Below are positions 27,487 through 34,996 of a stretch of 64,000 nt of DNA, in pieces. The DNA lies in assembly GCF_000024845.1 (NCBI RefSeq), contig NC_013501.1:252001-316000 (forward strand), read 5' to 3'. Position 1 is the stretch's first letter; the number at the start of each line of letters is the position of its first letter. The notes under the pieces were generated by a model. The model did no database searches. It saw only the letters and a program-made list of their open reading frames with translations, and was not told where the DNA came from. Both the position numbers and the translations under genes were made by a program. Source of the stretch: Rhodothermus marinus DSM 4252. Its GTDB lineage: Bacteria > Bacteroidota > Rhodothermia > Rhodothermales > Rhodothermaceae.

Positions 27487-27819
27487 TCAGGAAGCGCTCG
27501 GTTCCGGCACGTGCTGCTGGAGCCAGCGACGGACGGCCGGCTCCGGCAGCGCCCCCACGAACTCGTCCACCACCTCGCCGTTGCGGAACAGTTTGACGGT
27601 CGGAATGCCCCGCACGCCGTAGTGCATGGCCAGTTCGGGGTGCTGATCCGTGTTGACCTTCACCAGGCGCCAGGCCCCTTTGCTTTCCCGGGCCAGCTTT
27701 TCGAGCACCGGCCCGAGGATGCGGCAGGGGCCGCACCAGGGCGCCCAGAAGTCCACCACCACGGGCTTTTCGTGGCTTTTTTCGATCACCTCTTTCTGAA
27801 AGAATTCCGGAAGCGTCAT
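27487..27819 (-). CDS. Thioredoxin
   Basis: This 110-residue cytoplasmic thioredoxin has the classical WCGPC site (Cys29, Cys32), VDFWAPWCGPC and the cis-proline loop GIPTVKLFRNGE. The ATG at 27819 gives the normal length; an upstream ATG would add a non-conserved tail. Within this cluster it is well placed to reduce protein or bacillithiol persulfides. Confidence 0.92.
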   Translation of the reverse strand: MTLPEFFQKEVIEKSHEKPVVVDFWAPWCGPCRILGPVLEKLARESKGAWRLVKVNTDQHPELAMHYGVRGIPTVKLFRNGEVVDEFVGALPEPAVRRWLQQHVPEPSAS

Positions 27820-27869
27820 GGCTGTTTTTCTGCTTTTGGTTTGGTCGGAGTAAGGAGACACCCTGTGTG

Positions 27870-28667
27870 TTATCCCGTCAGCATACCCAGGTTCTGGTAG
27901 AGAATCCAGAGGCCCATCACGACCAGGAAGACGGCAAAGCCGCGCTGCAGTCGGTGCTGGGGGATCCGCCCGCCGATCCAGTTGCCGGCAAACGATCCGG
28001 CAATGCCCACGATGGCGAACAGGCCCACCACCTCCCAGTTGACGGCCAGGCCCAGGTCGGCCAGTACGTCGAGGTATTTCAGGTAGCCGGCCACGCTCTT
28101 GAGCGCGATGATGATCAGGCTGGTGCCGACGGCCCGGCGCATGTCGAGCCCGCCCAGCAGCACGAGCGCCGGCACGATCAGAAAGCCGCCGCCGACGCCC
28201 ACCAGGCCGGTGAGCACGCCCACGCTGACGCCTTCGAGCATGATCTTCCAGGCCGCGTGTTTGCGGGCGGTCACGGTCACGCCCCCCGCGCTGGGCGGTG
28301 TCGGCACCGGTCGGGGTGTGCTCCGGCGGTACATGAGCACGGCGGCCAGCAACATGACGCCGGCAAAGAGCACGAGCTGCACCGGCCCCGACACGAAGCG
28401 CGACAGCCAGGCACCGCCGTAGGTGCCCACGATGCCCGGAATGCCGAAAAACAGCACGCTTCGCCAGTCGATCGTACGCTGGCGGGCGTAGGGCAGGGCA
28501 CCGGCCGCCGCAATGGCCGCCACGATGCCCAGACTCTCGGCAATGGCCACCTTGTCGGGCTCACCCACCAGATACACCAGCACGGGCACCGTGAGGATAC
28601 TTCCGCCCGAGCCCAGCAGGCCCAGCGAAAGCCCCACCAGTAGCGCCCCGATCAATGCAATCCACAT
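27870..28667 (-). CDS. Sulfite/sulfur exporter, TauE/SafE family
   Basis: This 265-residue polytopic protein has about eight hydrophobic segments and the family repeats GLSLGLLGSGGSILTVPVLV near the start and TGLVGVGGGFLIVPALVLLG in the second half. TauE/SafE proteins export sulfite, sulfoacetate or related anions. In the cst operon of Staphylococcus a TauE sits beside the persulfide dioxygenase, as here, consistent with export of sulfite produced by that enzyme. Confidence 0.88.
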   Translation of the reverse strand: MWIALIGALLVGLSLGLLGSGGSILTVPVLVYLVGEPDKVAIAESLGIVAAIAAAGALPYARQRTIDWRSVLFFGIPGIVGTYGGAWLSRFVSGPVQLVLFAGVMLLAAVLMYRRSTPRPVPTPPSAGGVTVTARKHAAWKIMLEGVSVGVLTGLVGVGGGFLIVPALVLLGGLDMRRAVGTSLIIIALKSVAGYLKYLDVLADLGLAVNWEVVGLFAIVGIAGSFAGNWIGGRIPQHRLQRGFAVFLVVMGLWILYQNLGMLTG

Positions 28668-28717
28668 GGTTACATGTACATTGTTTTGCTGAAAGACTCA
28701 GAGGCGACCTTCCCTGA

Positions 28718-28745
28718 CCCCCGCCCCGCATGTGCGGGGCGGGGG
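28718..28745. repeat. Perfect 13-bp GC inverted repeat between CstB-like and TauE genes
   Basis: CCCCCGCCCCGCA pairs with TGCGGGGCGGGGG around a 2-nt loop. A second partial pair (GACCTTCC upstream, GGAAGGTC downstream) extends it. There is no T-run on either strand, so it may be an mRNA-processing or attenuation hairpin setting relative expression of the two genes. Confidence 0.65.
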
Positions 28746-28779
28746 AACCCAACCGGAGGAAGGTCCTGGCGCTGTCGCG

Positions 28780-30234
28780 TCAGGCCGTGACGGGCTGACC
28801 GCTTTCCACGGGCCCGATCTGCTGGTAGGTGGCAAAGTCGTCCGCGACGTACTGCACGCGGTAGCCCTGAGCGGCCAGGAACGAGGCGGCCGCCGCACTC
28901 CGGCCCCCTGTGACGCAGTGCACCAGCAGCGTCCGGTCCTTCGGGATGCGGTCCAGGTATTCCGGCAGCCGGGTGTAGGAGGCGTTGATGGCGCCGGGGA
29001 TGTGACCGGCTTCGTATTCCGAAGCGTAGCGTACGTCCAGCACGGCCACGTCCGGCTGCTCGCGCAGGCGGACGACGTCCTCGAACGTGATCGTCGGGAT
29101 CGAGGCGCGGGCGCCGCCCTCGTTGAAGTAGCGCACGAGCGTTTCCGGTGTGGCGTAGGCTTCGATGCGGTCGTAGCCGATGCGGACCAGATCGCGCACG
29201 GCCTGCTCCACGTCTTCGTCGTCGATGATCAGCACGAGCGGCGTCTGGTCGTCGGCTACGAGCGAGCCCACCGTCGTGTTGAAGCTCCGGTTGAAGGGCG
29301 CGTAGAGAGCGCCGGGCAGGTGCGCCAGCATGAAGGCCATGCGGTCCAGCCGCGTATCGACAAAGGTCACCTCGCCCTGCTTCACCAGGCGGTCCAGTTC
29401 GGCCACCGAGAGGCGACGCGGCGCTGGCAGACGGCCCAGCAGGGGCACGCCGTCGCGGTTGTAGGCCTTCATGCGGGCGTAGTAGAGCGGCGGTTCGGGC
29501 TGGCCGCTCAGGATGGCCTGTACGAAGGCGTCTTCGCCTTCACGCGCCGGGGCCAGCGAGGCGTTGAAGCGTTTCTCGTAGCCCACCGTCGATTCGGGCA
29601 CGGCACCCAGCGCCTTGCCGCAGGCCGATCCGGCGCCGTGGCCGGGCCAGACCTGCAGGTAATCGGGCAGCTCCAGGAAGCGCAGCACGGATTGGTAGAG
29701 CCGACGGGCCGAAGGCTCCTTCATGCCCGAGATCCTGGCGGCCGATTCGAGCAGGTCCGGGCGTCCCAGGTCGCCCACGAACACGAAGTCGCCCGTGACG
29801 AGCCCCATGGGTTCGGTGGCGCCGCCGCCCCGATCGGTCACCAGGTAGCACAGGTGCTCCGGCGTGTGACCGGGCGTGTGCACGGCCTTGAATTCGATGT
29901 TTCCGATCCGGAACGTGTCGCCGTCGCGCAGGAAGGTGACGTCGTAGCGGCCGTTTTTGGCCCAGTTGGAGGCCCAGCCGTCCGCTTCGCCTTCGGCCGA
30001 AAGGTAGAGCCGGGCACCGACGCGCTCGGCCAGTTCACGCGCGCCCGAGAGGAAGTCGGCGTGAATGTGCGTTTCGGCTACGGCCACGATGCGCAGCCCT
30101 TCTTCCTCGGCCAGGCGCAGGTACTGATCGACATCCCGCTCCGGATCGATCACGATCGCTTCTTTCGTCTGCTGACAGCCGATCAGGTAGGCGTACTGGG
30201 CCAGCTTGGGGTCGAAAATCTGTCGAAAGAGCAT
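28780..30234 (-). CDS. CstB-like persulfide dioxygenase-rhodanese fusion
   Basis: This 484-residue protein combines an N-terminal MBL-fold persulfide dioxygenase domain (THIHADFLSG with His56, His58, Asp60; later GHTPEH and VTGDFVFVGD) with two rhodanese domains. The first rhodanese (about 285-365) lacks the active cysteine: its loop is LVLIIDDEDVEQA. The second ends HCVTGGRSAAA with Cys440 as the probable active site. This MBL, pseudo-rhodanese, rhodanese order is that of Staphylococcus CstB, which oxidises low-molecular-weight persulfides to sulfite and thiosulfate. The ATG at 30234 aligns with the family N-terminus (MLFRQIFDPKLAQYAYLIG). Confidence 0.9.
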   Translation of the reverse strand: MLFRQIFDPKLAQYAYLIGCQQTKEAIVIDPERDVDQYLRLAEEEGLRIVAVAETHIHADFLSGARELAERVGARLYLSAEGEADGWASNWAKNGRYDVTFLRDGDTFRIGNIEFKAVHTPGHTPEHLCYLVTDRGGGATEPMGLVTGDFVFVGDLGRPDLLESAARISGMKEPSARRLYQSVLRFLELPDYLQVWPGHGAGSACGKALGAVPESTVGYEKRFNASLAPAREGEDAFVQAILSGQPEPPLYYARMKAYNRDGVPLLGRLPAPRRLSVAELDRLVKQGEVTFVDTRLDRMAFMLAHLPGALYAPFNRSFNTTVGSLVADDQTPLVLIIDDEDVEQAVRDLVRIGYDRIEAYATPETLVRYFNEGGARASIPTITFEDVVRLREQPDVAVLDVRYASEYEAGHIPGAINASYTRLPEYLDRIPKDRTLLVHCVTGGRSAAAASFLAAQGYRVQYVADDFATYQQIGPVESGQPVTA

Positions 30235-30331
30235 GGCAGTCGTTCGGGTTGGTTTACATGTTATTACAAGTTGCTTCAATAAAAAAGGCCGTTTTCAGGA
30301 GCGTACGTATTTCCTCCTTCGCTGTCAACCC

Positions 30332-30850
30332 TCAGTGAGGCAGGCGGGGACGCAGCACGGCGTAGGCCCAGGTGCCCAGCATGGCGCTGGCGATGGCCAC
30401 CACCATGACGGTCACGCCGCTTCCCAGCAGCGCGAACATCGGGCCCGGGCAGGCGCCCAGCAGGCCCCAGCCCAGGCCAAACAGGATCCCGCCCAGCCAG
30501 TAGCGGACCCCTTTGCCCCAGATTTTGGGCTGGATCTCGATCGGCTCGCCGTGGATCGTCTTCAGCCGCAGCCGCTTGATGAGCTGCACCGACAGTCCGG
30601 CCACCACGACGGCCGAGCCGATCACGCCGTACATGTGGAAGCTCTGGAAGCGAAACATCTCCTGGATGCGAAACCAGGAGGCCACCTCGCTCTTGATCAG
30701 CACGATTCCGAAGAAGATGCCCAGCAGCAGGTAGGCCAGCAGGCTACCGGGCCGATTGCCGGCTTCCTGCGCCTGCGCTTCGTAGTCCGGCGCTACCTGC
30801 TCGATGTCGATGCAGGCTTCGGGCCGGGTATCACGTACCAGTTCGGCCAT
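30332..30850 (-). CDS. YeeE/YedE-type sulfur transporter half (DUF6691-like)
   Basis: This 172-residue membrane protein has four to five helices and the conserved GLGWGLLGACPGPMFALLG with a cysteine in the GACPG loop, the position used to pass sulfur or thiosulfate through YeeE/TsuA. It has a 45-residue charged N-terminal extension before the first helix. It forms the second half of a pair with the next gene, as in the PmpA/PmpB arrangement. Confidence 0.85.
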   Translation of the reverse strand: MAELVRDTRPEACIDIEQVAPDYEAQAQEAGNRPGSLLAYLLLGIFFGIVLIKSEVASWFRIQEMFRFQSFHMYGVIGSAVVVAGLSVQLIKRLRLKTIHGEPIEIQPKIWGKGVRYWLGGILFGLGWGLLGACPGPMFALLGSGVTVMVVAIASAMLGTWAYAVLRPRLPH

Positions 30851-30871
30851 GGTCGTTTGCAGGGTTGAGGG

Positions 30872-31435
30872 TTACAGAATCAGGGGCAGAATCAGGTAGG
30901 TGGCGATCAGGCCGCCGATGAAGAAGCCGATCGTAGCCACCAGCGAGGGCAACTGCAGATCGGCCAGGCCCATGATGGCGTGCCCCGAGGTGCAGCCACC
31001 GGCGTAGCGGGCGCCGAAGCCGATCAGGAAGCCGCCGAGCACGACCATGATCAGGCCCGGCAGCGTGGTCAGGCCCTTCCAGCTGATGAACTCCGAAGGC
31101 ACCAGGCCCCGGAAGTCCGTGATGCCCAGTGCGGCCAGATCGGCGCGCGTGGCTTCGGAAATGTGCACGTAGGGGTCCGGCGAGGCCAGCAGCGTGGCGG
31201 CGATGAATCCGCCCAGCACGATGCCCAGCGCGAAGGTCAGATTCCACAGGCCCTGACGTTTCCAGTCGTAGCGCAGAAAGTCCACGCGCGTCGGGAGCAC
31301 CGCCGCGCACAGGTGGCGCAGGTTGGCCGACACGCCGAACGACTTGCCGCCGATCAGCAGCAGCAGCGGCACGATCAGGCCGATCAGCGGACCGGCCACG
31401 TACCAGGGCCATGGTTGCGAAAGCCACTCCAGCAT
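30872..31435 (-). CDS. YeeE/YedE-type sulfur transporter half
   Basis: This 187-residue polytopic protein contains [20 protein letters not shown], with the GGCTSGH cysteine loop characteristic of YeeE/YedE thiosulfate or sulfane-sulfur permeases. The ATG at 31435 ([19 protein letters not shown]) was chosen over an upstream frame start. It is the first gene of the minus-strand sulfur unit and faces the ArsR gene across a 178-bp regulatory gap. Confidence 0.88.
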   Translation of the reverse strand: MLEWLSQPWPWYVAGPLIGLIVPLLLLIGGKSFGVSANLRHLCAAVLPTRVDFLRYDWKRQGLWNLTFALGIVLGGFIAATLLASPDPYVHISEATRADLAALGITDFRGLVPSEFISWKGLTTLPGLIMVVLGGFLIGFGARYAGGCTSGHAIMGLADLQLPSLVATIGFFIGGLIATYLILPLIL

Positions 31436-31473
31436 GGTTTGCTCCGGGTTGCGTTTTTCGTGTTCGGAAGCGA

Positions 31474-31501
31474 CGAACAACTATCTGGTTATATTGTTTC
31501 C
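31474..31501 (-). promoter_or_regulatory. Candidate ArsR-family operator A (sulfur operon side)
   Basis: Read on the minus strand, this 28-bp site contains GGAAACAATATAAC, then C-A-G-A-T-A, then GTTGTT. It matches site B at 25 or so of 28 positions once a single-base gap is allowed, but points the other way. The core ATAAC-N6-GTTRT is an imperfect palindrome of the size used by ArsR/SmtB dimers. It lies 39 bp upstream of the YeeE start. Confidence 0.5.
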
Positions 31502-31550
31502 GGTGTCAATCAAAATTTAATGGCCATGTCTATAAAACATCAATGGTGAA

Positions 31551-31579
31551 GGAAACAAATATAACTGAATGGTTATTTC
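31551..31579 (+). promoter_or_regulatory. Candidate ArsR-family operator B (arsR side)
   Basis: GGAAACAAATATAAC, then TGAATG, then GTTAT: a 5-6-5 perfect palindrome ATAAC-N6-GTTAT at 31561-31576 inside a longer block shared with site A. It ends 34 bp before the arsR start, suited to autorepression. Confidence 0.55.
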
Positions 31580-31613
31580 ATGGCCTGCGAGTTGACTTGA
31601 AAAAAAGAAATCG

Positions 31614-31922
31614 ATGAAGACCCTGATTCCGCGAGAGCAGCTCGAACAGGTGGCCCGGCGCTTTCGGCTGCTGGGCGATCCGGTGCGGCTGGAGATCCTG
31701 AACCTTTTGCACGTGCGGGGCGAGATGACCGTACAGGATCTGGTGGCGGCCACCGGGCAGAGCCAGGCAAACGTGAGCAAGCACCTCCGGTTGCTCCGTG
31801 AGGCCGGACTGGTGGCCCGCCGCCAGGAAGGGCCCTATGCGTACTACCGGATCAACGATCCGATGCTGGCGGCCTTGTGCGTGCTCGTCTGCAGTCAGGT
31901 GCCGGAAGCCACCGCGCTATAG
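31614..31922 (+). CDS. ArsR/SmtB-family transcriptional regulator
   Basis: This 102-residue winged-helix repressor has RRFRLLGDPVRLEILNLL and the recognition helix QSQANVSKHLRLLREAGLV, then a wing GPYAYYRI. It lacks the ELCVCDL metal site of ArsR/CadC, but has a vicinal pair Cys89/Cys93 (CVLVC) in the C-terminal helix. Sulfur-responsive members (BigR, SqrR) use a cysteine pair elsewhere. Placement opposite the sulfur unit suggests control by persulfide or redox state through Cys89/Cys93; this is inference. Its stop codon abuts a MITE-like element. Confidence 0.88.
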   Translation: MKTLIPREQLEQVARRFRLLGDPVRLEILNLLHVRGEMTVQDLVAATGQSQANVSKHLRLLREAGLVARRQEGPYAYYRINDPMLAALCVLVCSQVPEATAL

Positions 31923-32366
31923 AACTTATCCGGAAAACAGGGGGAGATCTGGTAGGCCAGTGCTTTGCGCTGCGTCTCATATGGAATCGCTGATTTACCA
32001 GTGCATGGAGGGTGCCACACCTCGAGTGGTGGACGTGATCCGGTGGGTATGATCGGGCGGACACAGGGGTCCGCCCCTACGTGGTAGGAAGGTCGTCGTT
32101 TGCCCGGTAGGGGCGCACCGCAGTGTGCGCCCGTGCTTTCTCACATGCACTATGATTTCCCGGAATTCGTATCAGAAGCACGGGTTTGTAGTAAGCCACG
32201 AAGGCGCCAGCCAGAGTGGCGTCACCCGAGACGGCACTCCGCTTCGCTCCGTGCCTGACTACGAGCGCGCTGGTCGTGCTTCAAACGGCAGGCTGTAAAG
32301 CTCAGCGAAGCGCTATGCAGGTCGAAATCGCGAACTCCTTCAAGATTATTTTTCGGATGACTTCTG
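31920..32366. mobile_element. MITE-like element, copy 1 (interrupted)
   Basis: Left part 31920-31974 and right part 32172-32366 match copy 2 (37055-37296) at roughly 85%, with the terminal sequences TAGAACTTATCCGG at the left and ATTTTTCGGATGACTTCT at the right. These ends are inverted repeats of each other with few mismatches. The middle (about 31975-32171) is an unrelated insertion. No transposase is encoded. The element overlaps the arsR stop on the left and supplies the last codons (about SSEK and stop) of the convergent protease gene on the right. This entry also accounts for the 423-bp stretch without a gene. Confidence 0.75.
31975..32171. repeat. REP/BIME-like double hairpin nested in the MITE
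   Basis: About 197 bp absent from the other MITE copy. It holds two 8-bp hairpins with 6-nt loops: GGGCGGAC/GTCCGCCC (32055-32076) and GGGCGCAC/GTGCGCCC (32111-32132). They face each other with CCCCTAC after the first and GTAGGGG before the second, the head-to-head layout of REP pairs. Confidence 0.65.
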
Positions 32367-34883
32367 GTCAATGAGCGCACAGCCGGGATCGTAGGTGGCT
32401 TCCAGCAGCCGGCGGGGCCTTTCCAGTACCTGTTCCAGCAGACCGATCGGCGCGCCGGGGGGCAGCGCCAGTTCCGGGGCCCCCGGCTCGTCGGGCGTGT
32501 AGGGACGCTCTAGGAAGCGCCGGATCCAGTCGCGATGGAAACGGCGGTGGGCCCGGGTGGCCGCGTCGGTGCCCGGGTTTTGCGTGAGCCAGTCGGCCAA
32601 CCGGCGCAGGTGGGCTTCCAGCTCGACGCGCACGTCCACGGGCGTGCGGGCGTCCCGCGCCCGTTCCAGCAGGCCGGCCGTCCAGGCCGTCTGCACCACG
32701 CGCTGCAGGTGAGCGTCGTAGGGATCGTCGGGCACGGGCGCAGCCCAGACGTTTCGGCTGACCTGCTCCAGCACCTCGCTTAGCGAGGGAAGCGACGGAT
32801 CCTGCAGGGCCTGATCGTGCAGGCGGCTCAGCCGTTCCGGTTGGAGCAGCAGGTCGAACACCTGTCGGGCGGCCGCCTTGGCTGGCGCGACCGGATCGAA
32901 CAGCGGAGCCGTCTGGCGGGCAAACAGCTCGCGGTGCGCCGGATAGCCCGGCGGGCGCGGCGGAATGAGCCCGCGCAGGGTTTCGGGAAGGCGCAGCGTG
33001 GCGGGCTGCACGATCGTGAGCAGGGCTTCGAGCGCCGCCCGTTGCGTGGCACCCGGAACCGGGCGCACCACCGGCGCTTCGGGCATATCCGGCGTGCGCA
33101 CCGCGTACGTGTAGAACGCGCCGCCGAGCAGCTTGACCGTGGCCTCGGTCTGATACCGGTGCCAGAGGTAGATGGGCACCAGCACTTCTTCGAGCGTGGC
33201 CAGCGGACGTCCTGCCCGCAGGTTCCGGAGGCCAAAGCGCTCCAACGCCACCTTGCGTACCTGCAGCTCGCGGTGCAGGGCCGCGACGGCGTCGGTGCCG
33301 TTGTCCCACAGGTGCGCCAGCGGATGGGCCCCGCCCGGCGGCCGCGCGTCGGCGTCGGTGATGAAATGCAGGCCCTGGCGTGCGGCCTCTTCCAGAATGG
33401 CTTCCAGCGCGGCCGTCTCGTCGGTGCCGGGCGGGAATTCGCTGTAGGCGTAGCGAATGGCCACTTTGTCCCAGGCGCCGATGCCCGTATCATAGGCTTC
33501 CGAAACATCCAGCAAGCCGTCGGGGCGCACGCGCACGTAGGGCGCCGGATAGTCCATGACCGAGGCGCGGTCGTTCACCGAGGCGGCGAAGTTGTGTTGC
33601 AGGCCCAGCGTGTGGCCCACTTCGTGGGCGGCCAGTTGCCGGATGCGGGCCAGCGCCAGCTGCAGCATGGGGTCGGATTCAGGCGGATAGCCGTGGGCAT
33701 GCGCGCTGTCGTAGGGAGCCAGCAGGCCCTCGAAGATCAGGTAGTCCTGGCGGATGCGCAGCGAGCCCAGCGTCACGTGGCCCTTGATGATCTCGCCCGT
33801 GCGCGGATCGACGATCGTACGGCCGTAGCTCCAGCCGCGCGTGGCCCGGTGCACCCACTGGATCACGTTGTAGCGTACGTCGAGCGGATCGGCCGTGTCG
33901 GGCAGCACCTCCACGCGGAAGGCGTTGCGGAAACCGGCTGCCTCGAACGCCTCGGCCCACCACGAAGCGCCATCAATCAGTGCCTGACGGATCGGCTCAG
34001 GTGCGCCGGGGTCCACATAGTAGACGATGGGCTTTACCGGCTCGCTGACCGGCGCGTTCGGGTCTTTTTTCTGGAGTCGATGTCGGACGATCCACCGCCG
34101 GGCCAGCGGCTCGCCTACCGGACTCGTGTAATCGTAGAACGTGATGGAAAACAGGCCACTCCGCGGATCGTGCGCCCGGGGCCGATAGCCCGGTGGCGGC
34201 AGGGCCACAAACATCAGGCGCTGGCGCAGCGTGACGTGCTCGGGCACGGCCGCTACCTGACGCACGAAGCGACCCGGCTGCTCGCTCGAAAACGTGAGCA
34301 GCGCTTCGATGACCGTGTTGCGGGGAAAGGCCTTGACCGCCTCGAAAAGGATCGTGCTCCGGTCGCGGTCCAGCCGAAACGTACCCTGATCGGTCTGGCG
34401 CAGACGGCCGACCACGTCCATGGCGTCGTGCAGGGCAAAGTCGGTGGCATCGATCAGAAACCGATCGCCCTGGCGGGCCACGATCGGAAAGCGCCACAGC
34501 ACGGAGGCTGCAAAGGCTTCTTCGACGGCCCGTCGGGCCGGCGCATCGCCTTCGAGTGCCCGGTAGGTCAGATTGGGCGCATAGAGCAGGATCTGGTTGC
34601 CGGTCCGTCGGAACTGCACGACGCGTTCCTCGCCGAACAATCCCCGGTCGAGCCCCACATCGTTGGAGCCCAGTCCGGCCGGGAGCGCCGGCACCAGCAA
34701 CAGGTCTGCGCCCGAGGGGATGACTTCCAGGTAGAGCTTGCCTTTCAGCGTGTCGAGGTACACCGGAATCAGGCCGTCCCGGCGGACCATATCGCGGGTG
34801 AACGTGTCGATGTCCGGCAGTTGCGCAACCGACAGGTGAACCCAGAGCAGCGACAGCGTCGCGAGCAGGAGGCGGCGCAGCAT
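32346..34883 (-). CDS. Exported zinc metalloprotease, metzincin-like (DUF5117/DUF4953 type)
   Basis: This 845-residue protein has a signal peptide (LLLATLSLLWVHLSVAQ) and the domain order of the large Bacteroidota zinc-dependent metalloproteases: an N-terminal beta-rich domain, then the catalytic core. HEVGHTLGLQH at 420-430 fits HExxHxxGxxH and ASVMDY about 15 residues later is the Met-turn, so the enzyme looks like an active metzincin. The C-terminal third is helical. Its final codons come from the MITE copy 1. It is divergent from the S9 peptidase with a shared 113-bp gap holding a perfect 14-bp palindrome. Probably periplasmic or secreted peptide degradation. Confidence 0.88.
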   Translation of the reverse strand: MLRRLLLATLSLLWVHLSVAQLPDIDTFTRDMVRRDGLIPVYLDTLKGKLYLEVIPSGADLLLVPALPAGLGSNDVGLDRGLFGEERVVQFRRTGNQILLYAPNLTYRALEGDAPARRAVEEAFAASVLWRFPIVARQGDRFLIDATDFALHDAMDVVGRLRQTDQGTFRLDRDRSTILFEAVKAFPRNTVIEALLTFSSEQPGRFVRQVAAVPEHVTLRQRLMFVALPPPGYRPRAHDPRSGLFSITFYDYTSPVGEPLARRWIVRHRLQKKDPNAPVSEPVKPIVYYVDPGAPEPIRQALIDGASWWAEAFEAAGFRNAFRVEVLPDTADPLDVRYNVIQWVHRATRGWSYGRTIVDPRTGEIIKGHVTLGSLRIRQDYLIFEGLLAPYDSAHAHGYPPESDPMLQLALARIRQLAAHEVGHTLGLQHNFAASVNDRASVMDYPAPYVRVRPDGLLDVSEAYDTGIGAWDKVAIRYAYSEFPPGTDETAALEAILEEAARQGLHFITDADARPPGGAHPLAHLWDNGTDAVAALHRELQVRKVALERFGLRNLRAGRPLATLEEVLVPIYLWHRYQTEATVKLLGGAFYTYAVRTPDMPEAPVVRPVPGATQRAALEALLTIVQPATLRLPETLRGLIPPRPPGYPAHRELFARQTAPLFDPVAPAKAAARQVFDLLLQPERLSRLHDQALQDPSLPSLSEVLEQVSRNVWAAPVPDDPYDAHLQRVVQTAWTAGLLERARDARTPVDVRVELEAHLRRLADWLTQNPGTDAATRAHRRFHRDWIRRFLERPYTPDEPGAPELALPPGAPIGLLEQVLERPRRLLEATYDPGCALIDQKSSEK

Positions 34884-34957
34884 GGCACTTTCCTGATTGG
34901 ATTGCTTTGTCCGGTGGAAGATACGGTCTGCATGAAAATAACAGATTGCGTATTTTT

Positions 34958-34971
34958 AGAAAGCGCTTTCT
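34958..34971. promoter_or_regulatory. Perfect 14-bp palindrome in the divergent peptidase promoter
   Basis: AGAAAGCGCTTTCT sits 26 bp before the S9 peptidase start and 75 bp from the metalloprotease start. The preceding TATTTTTA at 34951 resembles a -7 box, so the palindrome would cover the transcription start. The core AGCGCT is that of LacI-type operators, as at 45052. Confidence 0.5.
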
Positions 34972-34996
34972 GGAAAAACCAGACCTGCAGGCCGCC

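Noticed and set aside
30275-30300. A-rich/T-rich tract after the YeeE gene as a terminator
   Set aside because: On the minus strand there is a run of six Ts but no convincing stem ahead of it.
31923-32345. Short open frames in the arsR-protease gap
   Set aside because: They fall inside the MITE and REP-like repeats and have no independent coding evidence.
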